Source: Streptomyces sp. NRRL S-118 (GTDB lineage Bacteria; Actinomycetota; Actinomycetes; Streptomycetales; Streptomycetaceae). Taken from it: a stretch of DNA of 64,000 nucleotides. The notes beneath the pieces are model-generated. The model was not told the DNA's origin and searched no databases. It saw nothing but the letters and a program-made list of their open reading frames with translations. This document shows positions 32,738 through 41,942 of the stretch, one piece after another (positions within the stretch are counted from its first letter, which is position 1; each line of letters begins with the position of its first letter). The position numbers and the translations under genes are program-made. The stretch is from positions 92,717 through 156,716 of the forward strand of contig NZ_KL591005.1 in assembly GCF_000716335.1 (NCBI RefSeq). The letters run 5' to 3'.

Positions 32738-32756
32738 TAAGGGAAACCTAACCTGA
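32738..32756 (-). promoter_or_regulatory. Iron-box-like site (DmdR/IdeR) upstream of the suf operon
   Basis: On the minus strand the 19-bp sequence TCAGGTTAGGTTTCCCTTA matches the actinobacterial iron box TTAGGTTAGGCTAACCTAA at 14 of 19 positions. It lies 73 bases upstream of the sufR start, where the promoter is expected. Confidence 0.5.
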
Positions 32757-32974
32757 CCTGCGGAAACGATCAATGGTGGGATGTTTCCGCCGACCCGTCC
32801 CCGACCCCTCTGACCGGCCCTTATCCCTCTCCCGCCGCTGTGGGACACCCCCGCCGGAGCCCGTCGGCGGCGCCCGGACGGGCGCGCCGGGGCAGGCGCG
32901 CGGGAGGGTCCCTCTTCCGGCCGATGCCCCCACCCCGGCCCCGTCCACCGCCCGGCGCTCCTTAGACTTCCCGC
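32757..32974. other. Promoter-containing spacer between sufR and the ABC transporter
   Basis: The 309-base divergent region 32666-32974 holds the two sites above on the suf side. On the transporter side I see only GC-rich sequence; no clear -35/-10 pair or operator for the ABC genes could be identified. Confidence 0.4.
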
Positions 32975-33901
32975 ATGCGATACGAGTCCGTCGTACAGGT
33001 CCGGGGCCTCGTCAAGCGGTACGGGACCAAGACCGCCGTCGACGGGCTCGACCTCGACGTCCGCGCGGGTACGGTCACCGCCGTCCTCGGGCCCAACGGC
33101 GCCGGCAAGACCACCACCGTCGAGACCTGCGAGGGCTACCGCCGCCCCGACGCCGGCACCGTCCGCGTCCTGGGGCTCGACCCCGTCGCCGACGCCGCCC
33201 GCCTGCGCCCCCGCATCGGCGTGATGCTCCAGTCCGGCGGCGTCTACTCCGGCGCCCGCGCCGACGAGATGCTCCGCCACATGGCCGGGCTGCACGCCCA
33301 CCCGCTCGACGTCGACGTGCTGATCGAGCGCCTCGGCCTCGGGTCCTGCGGCCGGACGACGTACCGCCGGCTCTCCGGCGGCCAGCAGCAGCGCCTCGCG
33401 CTGGCCATGGCCGTCGTCGGACGGCCCGAGCTGGTCTTCCTCGACGAGCCGACCGCCGGCCTCGACCCACAGGCCCGGCGCGCCACCTGGGCCCTCGTCC
33501 GCGAGCTGCGCGCCGACGGCGTCGGGGTCGTGCTGACGACCCACTTCATGGACGAGGCCGAAGAGCTCGCCGACGACATAGCGATCATCGACGCGGGCCG
33601 CGTCGTCGCCCAGGGCAGCCCCGAGGAGCTCTGCCGCGGCGGCGCCGAGAACACCCTGCGCTTCACCGGCCGCCCCGGCCTCGACCTCGGCTCGCTGCTG
33701 AAGGCGCTGCCGGACGGCACCGCCGCCGCCGAGCTCACGCCGGGCGCGTACCGGATCAGCGGCACCGTCGACCCCCAGCTGCTCGCCACCGTCACCACGT
33801 GGTGCGCGCAGCACGGGGTGATGCCCGACCGCATCTCCGTCGAGCGGCACACCCTCGAAGACGTCTTCCTCACCCTCACCGGCAAGGAGCTGCGCGCATG
33901 A
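32975..33901 (+). CDS. ABC transporter ATP-binding protein (DrrA-like, ABC-2 exporter)
   Basis: 308 residues. Walker A GPNGAGKTTTVETCEGYRRP, signature RLSGGQQQRLALAMAVV, Walker B LVFLDEPTAGLDPQARRATW and switch His in LTTHFMDEAEELADDI. The C-terminal 90 residues form the regulatory extension common to drug-resistance exporters. The stop overlaps the permease start (ATGA). In actinobacteria this pair is regularly found beside ctaA and suf, hinting at a role in cytochrome/heme biogenesis, but the substrate is unknown. Confidence 0.92.
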   Translation: MRYESVVQVRGLVKRYGTKTAVDGLDLDVRAGTVTAVLGPNGAGKTTTVETCEGYRRPDAGTVRVLGLDPVADAARLRPRIGVMLQSGGVYSGARADEMLRHMAGLHAHPLDVDVLIERLGLGSCGRTTYRRLSGGQQQRLALAMAVVGRPELVFLDEPTAGLDPQARRATWALVRELRADGVGVVLTTHFMDEAEELADDIAIIDAGRVVAQGSPEELCRGGAENTLRFTGRPGLDLGSLLKALPDGTAAAELTPGAYRISGTVDPQLLATVTTWCAQHGVMPDRISVERHTLEDVFLTLTGKELRA

Positions 33902-34665
33902 GCGCCGGGACCTACACGCCCAAGCCCGGCGCGGCACCCGTCGGCCGGATGATCGCCGCGCAGGCTGCTCTCGAGACGAGGATGATGCTCCGCAACGGGG
34001 AGCAGCTGCTGCTCACCGTGATCATCCCCTCCCTCCTCCTCGTCCTGTTCTCCACGGTCGACATCGTCGACACGGGGAGCGGCGAGGCCGTGGACTTCCT
34101 GGCCCCCGGCGTCCTCGCGCTCGCCGTGATGTCGACCGCCTTCACGGGGCAGGCCATCGCGACCGGCTTCGAGCGGCGGTACGGGGTGCTCAAGCGCCTC
34201 GGCGCGTCGCCGCTGCCCCGCTGGGCGCTGATGGCGGCCAAGACGGTCTCCGTCCTCGTGACGGAGGTGCTGCAGATCACCCTCCTCACGGTGATCGCGC
34301 TGGCGCTCGGCTGGTCGCCGCACGGCAACCCCCTCTCCGTCCTCCTGCTGCTCCTGCTCGGAACGGCCGCCTTCTCGGGGCTCGGTCTGCTGATGGCCGG
34401 CACGCTGAAGGCGGAGGCGACACTGGCCGCCGCGAACCTGGTGTTCCTGCTGCTCCTCGTGGGCGGCGGGGTGGTGGTGCCGCTGGAGAAGTTCCCGGAC
34501 GCGGCCCGCGCGGCGCTGGAGCTGCTGCCGATCTCGGCGCTGTCGGAGGGCCTGCGGGACGTGCTGCGCGGCGGTGCGCCGATGCCGTGGGGCCCGGCGG
34601 GGATCCTCGCCGTGTGGGCGGTGCTCGGCCTGGGCGCTGCGGCGCGTTTCTTCCGCTGGGAGTAG
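33898..34665 (+). CDS. ABC-2 type transporter permease
   Basis: 255 residues with six membrane helices (LLLTVIIPSLLLVLFSTVDI, FLAPGVLALAVMSTAFTGQA, VLQITLLTVIALALGW, VLLLLLLGTAAFSGLGLLMA, LVFLLLLLVGGGVVVPLEKF region, and ILAVWAVLGLGAAARFF). RRYGVLKRLGASPLPRWALM is the conserved cytoplasmic coupling segment of DrrB-like permeases. ATGA overlap with the ATPase gene. ctaA follows after 25 bases on the same strand. Confidence 0.88.
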   Translation: MSAGTYTPKPGAAPVGRMIAAQAALETRMMLRNGEQLLLTVIIPSLLLVLFSTVDIVDTGSGEAVDFLAPGVLALAVMSTAFTGQAIATGFERRYGVLKRLGASPLPRWALMAAKTVSVLVTEVLQITLLTVIALALGWSPHGNPLSVLLLLLLGTAAFSGLGLLMAGTLKAEATLAAANLVFLLLLVGGGVVVPLEKFPDAARAALELLPISALSEGLRDVLRGGAPMPWGPAGILAVWAVLGLGAAARFFRWE

Positions 34666-34690
34666 CCCTACCGGGGGGGCTCGTGAACGC

Positions 34691-35689
34691 ATGCACAAGC
34701 ACACGCCTACGATGGAGTCCGTGTTGACCCCCCTCGCCTATATCGCCCAGCGCTGGACACCCTCTCCCAAGACGGTCCGGCGCGCCGCACTCTCCGCCGT
34801 CGTCATGACCGTCGTCATCATCGTGACGGGCGGCGCCGTCCGGCTGACCGGTTCCGGGCTCGGCTGCGACACCTGGCCCAAGTGCACGGACGACAGCCTG
34901 TTCACCACGTCCGAGCAGGGCATCCACGGAGCGATCGAGTTCGGCAACCGGTTGCTGACGTACGTGGTGTCGGCGGCGGTGGGCTGGTTCATCATCGCGG
35001 CGCGCGCGGCAAAGCCGTGGCGGCGGGAGCTGAGCCGGATGGGCTGGCTGCAGTTCTGGATCGTGGCGCTCAACGCCGTCATCGGCGGCATCACGGTGCG
35101 CCTCGAGCTCAACCCCTGGACGGTGGCCGTCCACTTCCTCGCCGCCAACGCGCTGCTGACGGTGACCACGCTCAGCTGGCTGCGCACCCGTGAGGGCGAC
35201 GGCGCGGCTCGCCCCCGCGTGCCGGGGCCCGTGCGGAAGCTGGGCTGGACGCTGGTGGTCGTCGCCGGGCTGCTGGTCGCGGCGGGCACGACGGTGACGG
35301 GCTCGGGGGAGCACGCGGGCGACAGCAGCGACGTACCGCGCATGCCGTTCGACTACACCTCCGTCGCCCAGATCCACGCGCTCTTCGCCTGGGCGGTGTG
35401 CGCCCTTGCGCTGGCCATGTTCTTCGTGCTGCGCGTGGTGGACGCCCCGGACGACACCCGGGCGCGCGCCCGCGACCTGCTTCTGGTGCTGCTGGCGCAG
35501 GGCGGGATCGGGTACGTGCAGTACTTCACCGGCGTGCCGGAGATCCTGGTGGGCCTGCACATGCTGGGCTCGTCCCTGATGTGGATCGCGGTGCTGCGTC
35601 TGGCGCTGAGCCTGCGCGAGCGGCCGTCCGCCACGCCGGACATCCCCGCCCGGCAGCCGGACGCGGTGGGCGTCACGGCGACCGTCTAG
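34691..35689 (+). CDS. ctaA: Heme A synthase CtaA (Cox15 family)
   Basis: 332 residues from ATG 34691; ATG 34712 and GTG 34721 are alternatives (the latter has GGAG upstream). CtaA oxidises the C8 methyl of heme O to make heme A for cytochrome aa3 oxidase, in the membrane. Eight helices are visible. The four heme-binding His lie in GIHGAIEFGNR, VAVHFLAAN, QIHALFAW and GLHMLGSSL. VTGGAVRLTGSGLGCDTWPK carries the conserved first-helix and Cys loop. It works after CtaB, encoded a few genes further. Confidence 0.94.
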   Translation: MHKHTPTMESVLTPLAYIAQRWTPSPKTVRRAALSAVVMTVVIIVTGGAVRLTGSGLGCDTWPKCTDDSLFTTSEQGIHGAIEFGNRLLTYVVSAAVGWFIIAARAAKPWRRELSRMGWLQFWIVALNAVIGGITVRLELNPWTVAVHFLAANALLTVTTLSWLRTREGDGAARPRVPGPVRKLGWTLVVVAGLLVAAGTTVTGSGEHAGDSSDVPRMPFDYTSVAQIHALFAWAVCALALAMFFVLRVVDAPDDTRARARDLLLVLLAQGGIGYVQYFTGVPEILVGLHMLGSSLMWIAVLRLALSLRERPSATPDIPARQPDAVGVTATV

Positions 35690-35696
35690 GGGCCGT

Positions 35697-36833
35697 TCAC
35701 CGATCCGGCCTGATCGACGGGACACCCCCTGGCCAGGGCCGCCCGTCCGGGCCGGCCCGCAGCCCGTACACCCGCCGGGCGTTTCCCGCCGCGATCATGC
35801 CGGCGACGCGCTGCGCGTCCGTACGGGACCAGGCGCCGGCGTCCACCCAGTCGGCCAGCACGTTACCGAGCGCCTCGCGGAACACCCGCGCGCCCACCAC
35901 GTGCAGCTCGGGCAGTCCGCGGGCGCCGCTGGAGAACAGCAGCTTGCCGAAGGGCGCCAGCTCCAGCATCTCCGCGAGCACGGCCGACGCCCGGGGGCCG
36001 GTGCGGGCCAGGGTGGCCCCGAGGTCGGCGTACACGTGGGGGAAGACGCTCGTCAGGTGGGCGGCCTGCCGGTGGTGCGGGTAGCCGTGCAGCAGCACCA
36101 GGTCCGTGCCGAGTCCGCTGGTGGCGGCCGCGAAGCCGGCGAGCCGTATCGGGTCCTCGACTCCCACGTGGAGCTGGAGGGGCCGCCCCGAGGAGACCGC
36201 GATCCACAGCAGGTGGCGCAGCAGGACGGGGTCGGTGAGCGGCTCGCCCGCGCGGCGGCCCGCCAGCCAGCGGCCGGCCGCGCCGCGCACCTCGCCGGGG
36301 CCGGGCGGATCGGGCGCGTGCACCAGCCCGTGCCGCGCGGCGGCGACGGAGGCGAAGGCGACGGCGGAGAGCGCCGCGCCGTGGACGGCCTCGGCGAGGT
36401 TGGACAGGAGTCCCTCGACCGTGCCGGAGGTGTCGGCGACCTGCTCGGCGAGGAGTTCGAGGCGGACGATCTCGTGGGCCTCCGCGTCACCCGCGGCGGC
36501 GATCTCCACCGGACCGGTGAGGTCGCCCGGCAGTCCGGTGTCCACCAGATAGGTGGAGATACCGGTGGAGCGCAGGAGCCGCCGGCCCGACTCCAGGACG
36601 CCGAGCTCACGGCGGCGGGCCAGGTACCGGGCGGGCGGGCAGTGCGGCTCCAGGCCGAGGAGCGGCGGGCACCAGCGCCGTACCGCGAAGCCGGTCTGCG
36701 TGTCGAAGAACGTGGTGCCGGGCGCGGGCTGACCCCCGGTCCTGCCGAGATGGGCCTCGAACGTACCGAGGCCCAGTTCCGTGCGGAGCACCCCGTGGCA
36801 GTACTGGTCCACCAGCGTCGGGGTGTCGATCAT
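35697..36833 (-). CDS. Amidohydrolase-fold protein
   Basis: 378 residues. The overall layout follows the FluG-like/amidohydrolase_2 family: LQLHVGVEDPIRLAGFA and LVLLHGYPHHRQAAHLTSVF supply the metal-site His residues of mid-barrel strands, VYADLGATL follows, and FGKLLFSSGARGLPELHVVG is the late-strand segment. The first metal motif, normally H-x-H, reads VDQYCHGVL here, with only one His, so metal binding may be altered. The start ATG 36833 (MIDTPTLVDQYCHG) is chosen. It is convergent with ctaA, eight bases apart. Substrate unknown. Confidence 0.78.
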   Translation of the reverse strand: MIDTPTLVDQYCHGVLRTELGLGTFEAHLGRTGGQPAPGTTFFDTQTGFAVRRWCPPLLGLEPHCPPARYLARRRELGVLESGRRLLRSTGISTYLVDTGLPGDLTGPVEIAAAGDAEAHEIVRLELLAEQVADTSGTVEGLLSNLAEAVHGAALSAVAFASVAAARHGLVHAPDPPGPGEVRGAAGRWLAGRRAGEPLTDPVLLRHLLWIAVSSGRPLQLHVGVEDPIRLAGFAAATSGLGTDLVLLHGYPHHRQAAHLTSVFPHVYADLGATLARTGPRASAVLAEMLELAPFGKLLFSSGARGLPELHVVGARVFREALGNVLADWVDAGAWSRTDAQRVAGMIAAGNARRVYGLRAGPDGRPWPGGVPSIRPDR

Positions 36834-36899
36834 GGCGGGGGCTCCCTGCGTGGCTGAACCGTCACAGGTCCTAACGGGTGACCCCCGCCCGAGGTGTTG

Positions 36900-36953
36900 C
36901 CCCGGATGCCGCCGCAGTCGCTGGAGCCCCGGATGCCGCCTCAGCCGTTGGAG
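36900..36953. repeat. 27-bp tandem duplication across a stop codon
   Basis: Two copies (36900-36926 and 36927-36953) that differ at three positions and share CCCCGGATGCCGCC. The second copy contains the stop codon and last codons of the minus-strand gene ending at 36941, so the duplication copied that gene's end outward. Confidence 0.75.
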
Positions 36954-37285
36954 GGGCCGCCGATCTGGATGCCGGCCATGCGGGTCCACTCGTACGGTCC
37001 GGTGCGCACCTTCGCCGCCAGGTCGCCGTCGAACTCGTCGTGGAGCGTGAGCCCGGCCTTCTCGGCGGCGGACTTCGCGACCTCGTGCGTGGGGGCGACG
37101 AGGTCGCCCCAGCCGCCGTCCTCGCCCACGAGCACGATGCGGGTGCCCATCTGGCCGATGTAGGCCAGCTGTCCCTCGGCGCCGCCGTGCTTCTCGGAGA
37201 ACGCCTGGATCTGCTTGGCGAGCCGGGAGATCCTGCGCTCGGCCTGCTTGCCGCCCTGCTTGTCCGCCTGCTTGGTGTCTGCCAT
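36941..37285 (-). CDS. Conserved hypothetical protein, cytoplasmic
   Basis: 114 residues. A Lys/Gln-rich N-terminus (KQADKQGGKQAERRISRLAK) is followed by a compact domain with GQLAYIGQMGTRIVLVGEDG, LVAPTHEVAKSAAEKAG and YEWTRMAGIQIGG. No signal peptide or membrane helix, no known catalytic motif. The protein lies between heme synthesis genes, as in other Streptomyces, but its role is unknown. A tandem duplication sits on its stop codon. Confidence 0.8.
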   Translation of the reverse strand: MADTKQADKQGGKQAERRISRLAKQIQAFSEKHGGAEGQLAYIGQMGTRIVLVGEDGGWGDLVAPTHEVAKSAAEKAGLTLHDEFDGDLAAKVRTGPYEWTRMAGIQIGGPSNG

Positions 37286-37342
37286 GAACAGGATGCTACC
37301 GACCAGTAGGGAAACTGGCCAGAGTCATCGGCACCACACGCC

Positions 37343-38284
37343 TCAGCGCAGGAACGGGTCCACCGCGACCGCCACGAAGAGCAGCGACACGTACGTGATG
37401 GACCAGTGGAACAGGCGCATCTCCTTGAGCTTCGCGCCCGTTTCCCCCGCCTTCGCGCGGGCCTGGAGCGCATGCGCCTCCCACAGCCACCAGCCGCCCG
37501 TCGCGAGCGCCACGGCGGTGTAGAACCAGCCGGTGTAGCCGAGCGGCGTCAGCAGCAGGGAGACGGCGACCATCACCCAGCTGTAGAGGACGATCTGGCG
37601 GGCCACCACCTTGTTGGAGGCGATGACGGGGAGCATGGGCACACCCACGCGCGCGTAGTCCTCCTTCACCTTCATCGACAGCGGCCAGTAGTGCGGCGGC
37701 GTCCAGAAGAAGATGACGAGGAAGAGGATGACGGCGGCCCAGGACATCGAGTCGGTCACGGCCGACCAGCCGATGAGGACCGGCATGCAGCCGGCGATGC
37801 CGCCCCACACGATGTTCTGCGCGGTACGGCGCTTGAGGATCATCGTGTAGACGACCACGTAGAAGAGCAGCGCGCCGAGGGACAGCCAGGCGGACAGCCA
37901 GTTGACGAGCAGGCCGAACCAGACCGTGGAGACGACCGCGAGCACGAGGCCGAAGACGAGCCCCTCGCGCGGCGAGACCATGCCCGTGACCAGCGGCCGC
38001 TGGGACGTGCGGTCCATCAGGGCGTCGATGTCACGGTCGATGTACATGTTCAGGGCATTGGCGCCACCCGCGGAGAGGTACCCGCCGAGGCAGGTGTTGA
38101 CCACCAGCCACAGGTCGGGCACGCCCTGCTCGGCCAGGAACATCACCGGAACGGTGGTGATGAGCAGCAGCTCGATGATCCGCGGCTTGGTCAGCGCCAC
38201 GAACGCCTTGACGCGGGCCCCGAATGGCCGGTTGCCGGTGCTCGTCCCGAGAACACCCGCTGGACGGGATTCGACGGCCGTCAC
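37343..38284 (-). CDS. ctaB: Protoheme IX farnesyltransferase CtaB (heme O synthase)
   Basis: 313 residues, UbiA-family prenyltransferase with about nine helices. It adds a farnesyl chain to heme B, giving heme O for CtaA. The two Asp-rich motifs are [20 protein letters not shown] with RPLVTG, and [20 protein letters not shown]. The GTG at 38284 ([13 protein letters not shown]) is preferred because AGGGG lies six bases upstream; longer frames extend into the divergent promoter. It is divergent from tkt. Confidence 0.93.
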   Translation of the reverse strand: MTAVESRPAGVLGTSTGNRPFGARVKAFVALTKPRIIELLLITTVPVMFLAEQGVPDLWLVVNTCLGGYLSAGGANALNMYIDRDIDALMDRTSQRPLVTGMVSPREGLVFGLVLAVVSTVWFGLLVNWLSAWLSLGALLFYVVVYTMILKRRTAQNIVWGGIAGCMPVLIGWSAVTDSMSWAAVILFLVIFFWTPPHYWPLSMKVKEDYARVGVPMLPVIASNKVVARQIVLYSWVMVAVSLLLTPLGYTGWFYTAVALATGGWWLWEAHALQARAKAGETGAKLKEMRLFHWSITYVSLLFVAVAVDPFLR

Positions 38285-38696
38285 GCACACCCCTGACAGA
38301 GACATCCCAGCAAGTCGCGCCGGGCGTGAAGGCCCGGTAAAGACTCGCGCGTACCACGCCACTCTAGACGTTGCCCATACCTCGCCCTCCGCGGGGGTCG
38401 GTCGTGTTGGGCCGGGTGCCGGAGGGGGCGCGGGAAGGGGCGCCCGGAGGGGTGCGGAACGGGGTGCGAGAGGGTGCCGCAAAGGGCGGTCGTCGCGCTC
38501 GGTTGAGCACTCGGCTGAGCGGCTCCGTATTCATATGACAAACGCCGGAGAGCCCGGTCGGGAGGCGGGCCGCACGCGTTGCCCACACTCTGGAATGACT
38601 CGAAAAAATGCGCGTTCTCACGGGGGTAGGCTCGACAGCGGCCGGTGAGATCGACGTCACCGGCATTCGACATGTGGAGAGGAGCCCTGACCCAGG
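38285..38696. other. Divergent promoter region between ctaB and tkt
   Basis: 412 bases without a gene. The tkt-proximal part contains an A-run (CGAAAAAATG near 38601) and TAGGCT at 38627-38632, a possible -10 box about 65 bases before the tkt start. No good -35 pairs with it. No RNA gene or clear operator was found. Confidence 0.4.
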
Positions 38697-40784
38697 GTGA
38701 GCACCAAGCCGACCACCACAGACCTCGAGTGGACCGAATTGGACCAGCGGGCCGTAGACACCGCCCGCATCCTGGCCGCGGACGCCGTACAGAAGGTCGG
38801 CAACGGCCATCCCGGTACGGCCATGAGCCTGGCCCCCGCCGCGTACACCCTCTTCCAGAAGGTGATGCGGCACGACCCGTCGGACCCCGACTGGACCGGG
38901 CGTGACCGGTTCGTGCTGTCCGCGGGCCACTCGTCGCTGACGCTGTACACCCAGCTCTACCTGGCCGGGTTCGGCCTGGAGCTGGACGACCTGAAGGCCT
39001 TCCGGACCTGGGGCTCCAAGACCCCCGGCCACCCGGAGTACGGCCACACGGCGGGCGTCGAGACGACGACCGGGCCGCTGGGCCAGGGTGTCGCCAACGC
39101 CGTGGGCATGGCGATGGCCGCGCGCTACGAGCGGGGCCTGTTCGACCCGGAGGCCGCGCCGGGGGCGTCCCCGTTCGACCACTTCATCTACTGCATCGCC
39201 GGTGACGGCTGCCTGCAGGAGGGCATCTCCGCGGAGGCGTCCTCGATGGCCGGGCACCAGAAGCTCGGCAACCTGGTCCTGCTGTGGGACGACAACCACA
39301 TCTCGATCGAGGGCGACACGGAGACGGCCGTCTCCGAGGACACGATGAAGCGGTACGAGGCCTACGGCTGGCACGTCCAGCGCGTGGAGCCCAAGGAGAA
39401 CGGCGACCTCGACCCCGAGGCCCTCTTCCGCGCCATCCAGGCCGCGAAGGCGGAGACCTCGCGCCCGTCGTTCATCGCGATGCGCTCGATCATCGCCTGG
39501 CCCGCGCCCAACGCGCAGAACACCGAGGCCGCGCACGGCTCGGCGCTCGGCGACGAGGAGGTCGCGGCCACCAAGCGCGTCCTGGGCTTCGACCCGGAGC
39601 AGACCTTCGAGGTCGCCGACGAGGTCATCGCGCACACCCGCGAAGCCCTGGACCGCGGCCGTGAGGCCCGCGCGGCGTGGGAGAAGCAGTTCGAGGAGTG
39701 GCGCGGCGCCAACCCGCAGCGCGCCGCCGAGTTCGACCGCGTCGCCGCGGGCGAGCTGCCCACGGGCTGGGAGGAGAAGCTCCCGGTGTTCGAGCCCGGC
39801 AAGGGCGTCGCGACCCGCGCCGCCTCGGGCAAGGTGCTCCAGGCACTGGGCTCGGTCATCCCCGAGCTGTGGGGCGGCTCCGCCGACCTGGCCGGCTCGA
39901 ACAACACCACGATCGACAAGACGTCGTCGTTCCTCCCCGCGGGCAACCCGCTGCCGGAGGCCGACCCGTACGGCCGGACCATCCACTTCGGCATCCGCGA
40001 GCACGCGATGGCCGCGGAGATGAACGGCATCGCGCTGCACGGCAACACCCGCGTCTTCGGCGGCACCTTCCTGGTGTTCTCCGACTACATGCGCAACGCC
40101 GTCCGCCTGTCCGCGCTGATGCACCTGCCGGTGACGTACGTGTGGACGCACGACTCGATCGGCCTCGGCGAGGACGGCCCGACGCACCAGCCGGTGGAGC
40201 ACCTGGCCTCGCTGCGCGCGATCCCGGGCCTGAACATCGTGCGCCCGGCGGACGCCAACGAGACCGCGGTCGCCTGGCGCGAGATCCTGCGCCGCTGGAC
40301 CAAGGAGTTCGGCAAGGGCACGCCGCACGGCCTGGCCCTCACCCGCCAGGGCGTTCCGACGTACGAGTGGAACGACGACGCCGCGCGCGGCGGGTACGTG
40401 CTGTTCGACGCCGACGGCGGCGAGCCGCAGGTGGTGCTGATCGGCACGGGCTCCGAGGTGCACCTGTGCGTCGAGGCGCGCGAGCAGCTCCAGGCCGCCG
40501 GCATTCCGACCCGGGTCGTCTCGATGCCGTCCGTCGAGTGGTTCGAGGAGCAGGACCAGGGGTACCGGGATGCGGTGCTGCCGCCGTCGGTGAAGGCGCG
40601 GGTCGCGGTCGAGGCCGGGATCGGCCTGACCTGGCACCGGTACGTCGGCGACGCGGGCCGCATCGTCTCGCTGGAGCACTTCGGCGCTTCCGCGGACGGC
40701 AAGGTCCTGTTCCGCGAGTTCGGCTTCACCGCCGACAACGTGGCCGCCGCCGCCCGGGAATCGATCGAAGCCGCAGCGCGCTGA
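38697..40784 (+). CDS. tkt: Transketolase
   Basis: 695 residues. Transketolase moves two-carbon units between sugar phosphates in the non-oxidative pentose phosphate pathway, using thiamine diphosphate. Seen here: [14 protein letters not shown], the TPP-binding motif [20 protein letters not shown] with NLVLLWDDN, and the catalytic region [20 protein letters not shown] with the conserved Glu/His. Start is GTG 38697 with GAGAGGAG about 10 bases upstream. First gene of the tkt-tal-zwf-opcA-pgl operon. Confidence 0.96.
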   Translation: MSTKPTTTDLEWTELDQRAVDTARILAADAVQKVGNGHPGTAMSLAPAAYTLFQKVMRHDPSDPDWTGRDRFVLSAGHSSLTLYTQLYLAGFGLELDDLKAFRTWGSKTPGHPEYGHTAGVETTTGPLGQGVANAVGMAMAARYERGLFDPEAAPGASPFDHFIYCIAGDGCLQEGISAEASSMAGHQKLGNLVLLWDDNHISIEGDTETAVSEDTMKRYEAYGWHVQRVEPKENGDLDPEALFRAIQAAKAETSRPSFIAMRSIIAWPAPNAQNTEAAHGSALGDEEVAATKRVLGFDPEQTFEVADEVIAHTREALDRGREARAAWEKQFEEWRGANPQRAAEFDRVAAGELPTGWEEKLPVFEPGKGVATRAASGKVLQALGSVIPELWGGSADLAGSNNTTIDKTSSFLPAGNPLPEADPYGRTIHFGIREHAMAAEMNGIALHGNTRVFGGTFLVFSDYMRNAVRLSALMHLPVTYVWTHDSIGLGEDGPTHQPVEHLASLRAIPGLNIVRPADANETAVAWREILRRWTKEFGKGTPHGLALTRQGVPTYEWNDDAARGGYVLFDADGGEPQVVLIGTGSEVHLCVEAREQLQAAGIPTRVVSMPSVEWFEEQDQGYRDAVLPPSVKARVAVEAGIGLTWHRYVGDAGRIVSLEHFGASADGKVLFREFGFTADNVAAAARESIEAAAR

Positions 40785-40819
40785 CGCCGGTATACGTACG
40801 AGTAGGAGATGCAACTCTC

Positions 40820-41938
40820 ATGACAGACGCACTCAAGCGCCTCTCCGACGAAGGCGTCGCGATCTGGCTGGACGACCTGTCGCGCAAGCGGATCACCTCC
40901 GGCAACCTGGCCGAGCTGATCGACCAGCAGCACGTCGTGGGCGTGACGACCAACCCCTCGATCTTCCAGAAGGCGATCTCGGAGGGCCACGGCTACGACC
41001 AGCAGCTGGAAGACCTCGCCGCCCGCAAGGTGACCGTCGAGGAAGCCATCCGCATGATCACGACGGCGGACGTCCGTGACGCCGCCGACATCCTGCGGCC
41101 GGTGTTCGACGCCACCCAGGGCCAGGACGGCCGTGTGTCGATCGAGGTCGACCCGCGCCTGGCGCACAACACCAAGGCGACGGTCGCCGAGGCGAAGCAG
41201 CTGGCATGGCTGGTGGACCGCCCCAACACGCTGATCAAGATCCCGGCGACCGAGGCGGGCCTGCCGGCGATCACCGAGGTCATCGGCCTGGGCATCAGCG
41301 TCAACGTCACGCTGATCTTCTCGCTGGAGCGCTACCGCAGGGTGATGGACGCGTACCTCTCCGGCCTGGAGAAGGCCAAGGAGCGCGGCCTGGACCTGTC
41401 GAAGATCCACTCGGTGGCGTCCTTCTTCGTGTCCCGCGTGGACACCGAGATCGACAAGCGCCTGGACGGCATCGGCACCGACGAGGCCAAGGCGCTGCGC
41501 GGCAAGGCCGCCCTCGCCAACGCCCGCCTGGCGTACGAGGCGTACGAGGAGGTCTTCTCGTCGGACCGCTGGGCCGCGCTGGACAAGGCGCAGGCCAACA
41601 AGCAGCGTCCGCTGTGGGCCTCGACCGGCGTCAAGGACCCGGCGTACAAGGACACCCTGTACGTCGACGACCTGGTCGCGCCGGGCACGGTCAACACCAT
41701 GCCGGAGGCCACCCTGGAGGCCACGGGCGACCACGGCGAGATCACCGGCAACACGATCGCCGGCACGTACGAGCAGGCGCGCGCGGACCTCGCCGCGGTC
41801 GAGAAGCTCGGCATCTCGTACGACGACGTGGTCCAGGTCCTGGAGGACGAGGGCGTCGAGAAGTTCGAGGCGTCCTGGAACGACCTGCTCAAGTCGACCG
41901 AGGCGGAGCTCAAGCGCCTCGCCCCTTCGGAGGCGTAA
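40820..41938 (+). CDS. tal: Transaldolase
   Basis: 372 residues, the long actinobacterial type. It transfers a three-carbon unit between sedoheptulose 7-phosphate and glyceraldehyde 3-phosphate. The Schiff-base Lys140 lies in [15 protein letters not shown], the N-terminal signature is [13 protein letters not shown], and [20 protein letters not shown] follows. The ATG at 40820 has GGAG ten bases upstream. It is 35 bases after tkt; the zwf gene begins four bases after its stop, with the zwf ribosome binding site inside the tal end. Confidence 0.96.
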   Translation: MTDALKRLSDEGVAIWLDDLSRKRITSGNLAELIDQQHVVGVTTNPSIFQKAISEGHGYDQQLEDLAARKVTVEEAIRMITTADVRDAADILRPVFDATQGQDGRVSIEVDPRLAHNTKATVAEAKQLAWLVDRPNTLIKIPATEAGLPAITEVIGLGISVNVTLIFSLERYRRVMDAYLSGLEKAKERGLDLSKIHSVASFFVSRVDTEIDKRLDGIGTDEAKALRGKAALANARLAYEAYEEVFSSDRWAALDKAQANKQRPLWASTGVKDPAYKDTLYVDDLVAPGTVNTMPEATLEATGDHGEITGNTIAGTYEQARADLAAVEKLGISYDDVVQVLEDEGVEKFEASWNDLLKSTEAELKRLAPSEA

Positions 41939-41942
41939 GACC

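Noticed and set aside
38592..38616. Possible SigR promoter (GGAAT ... GTT) upstream of tkt
   Set aside because: Spacing is 17 bases instead of the expected 18-19, and flanking consensus bases are missing; likely chance.
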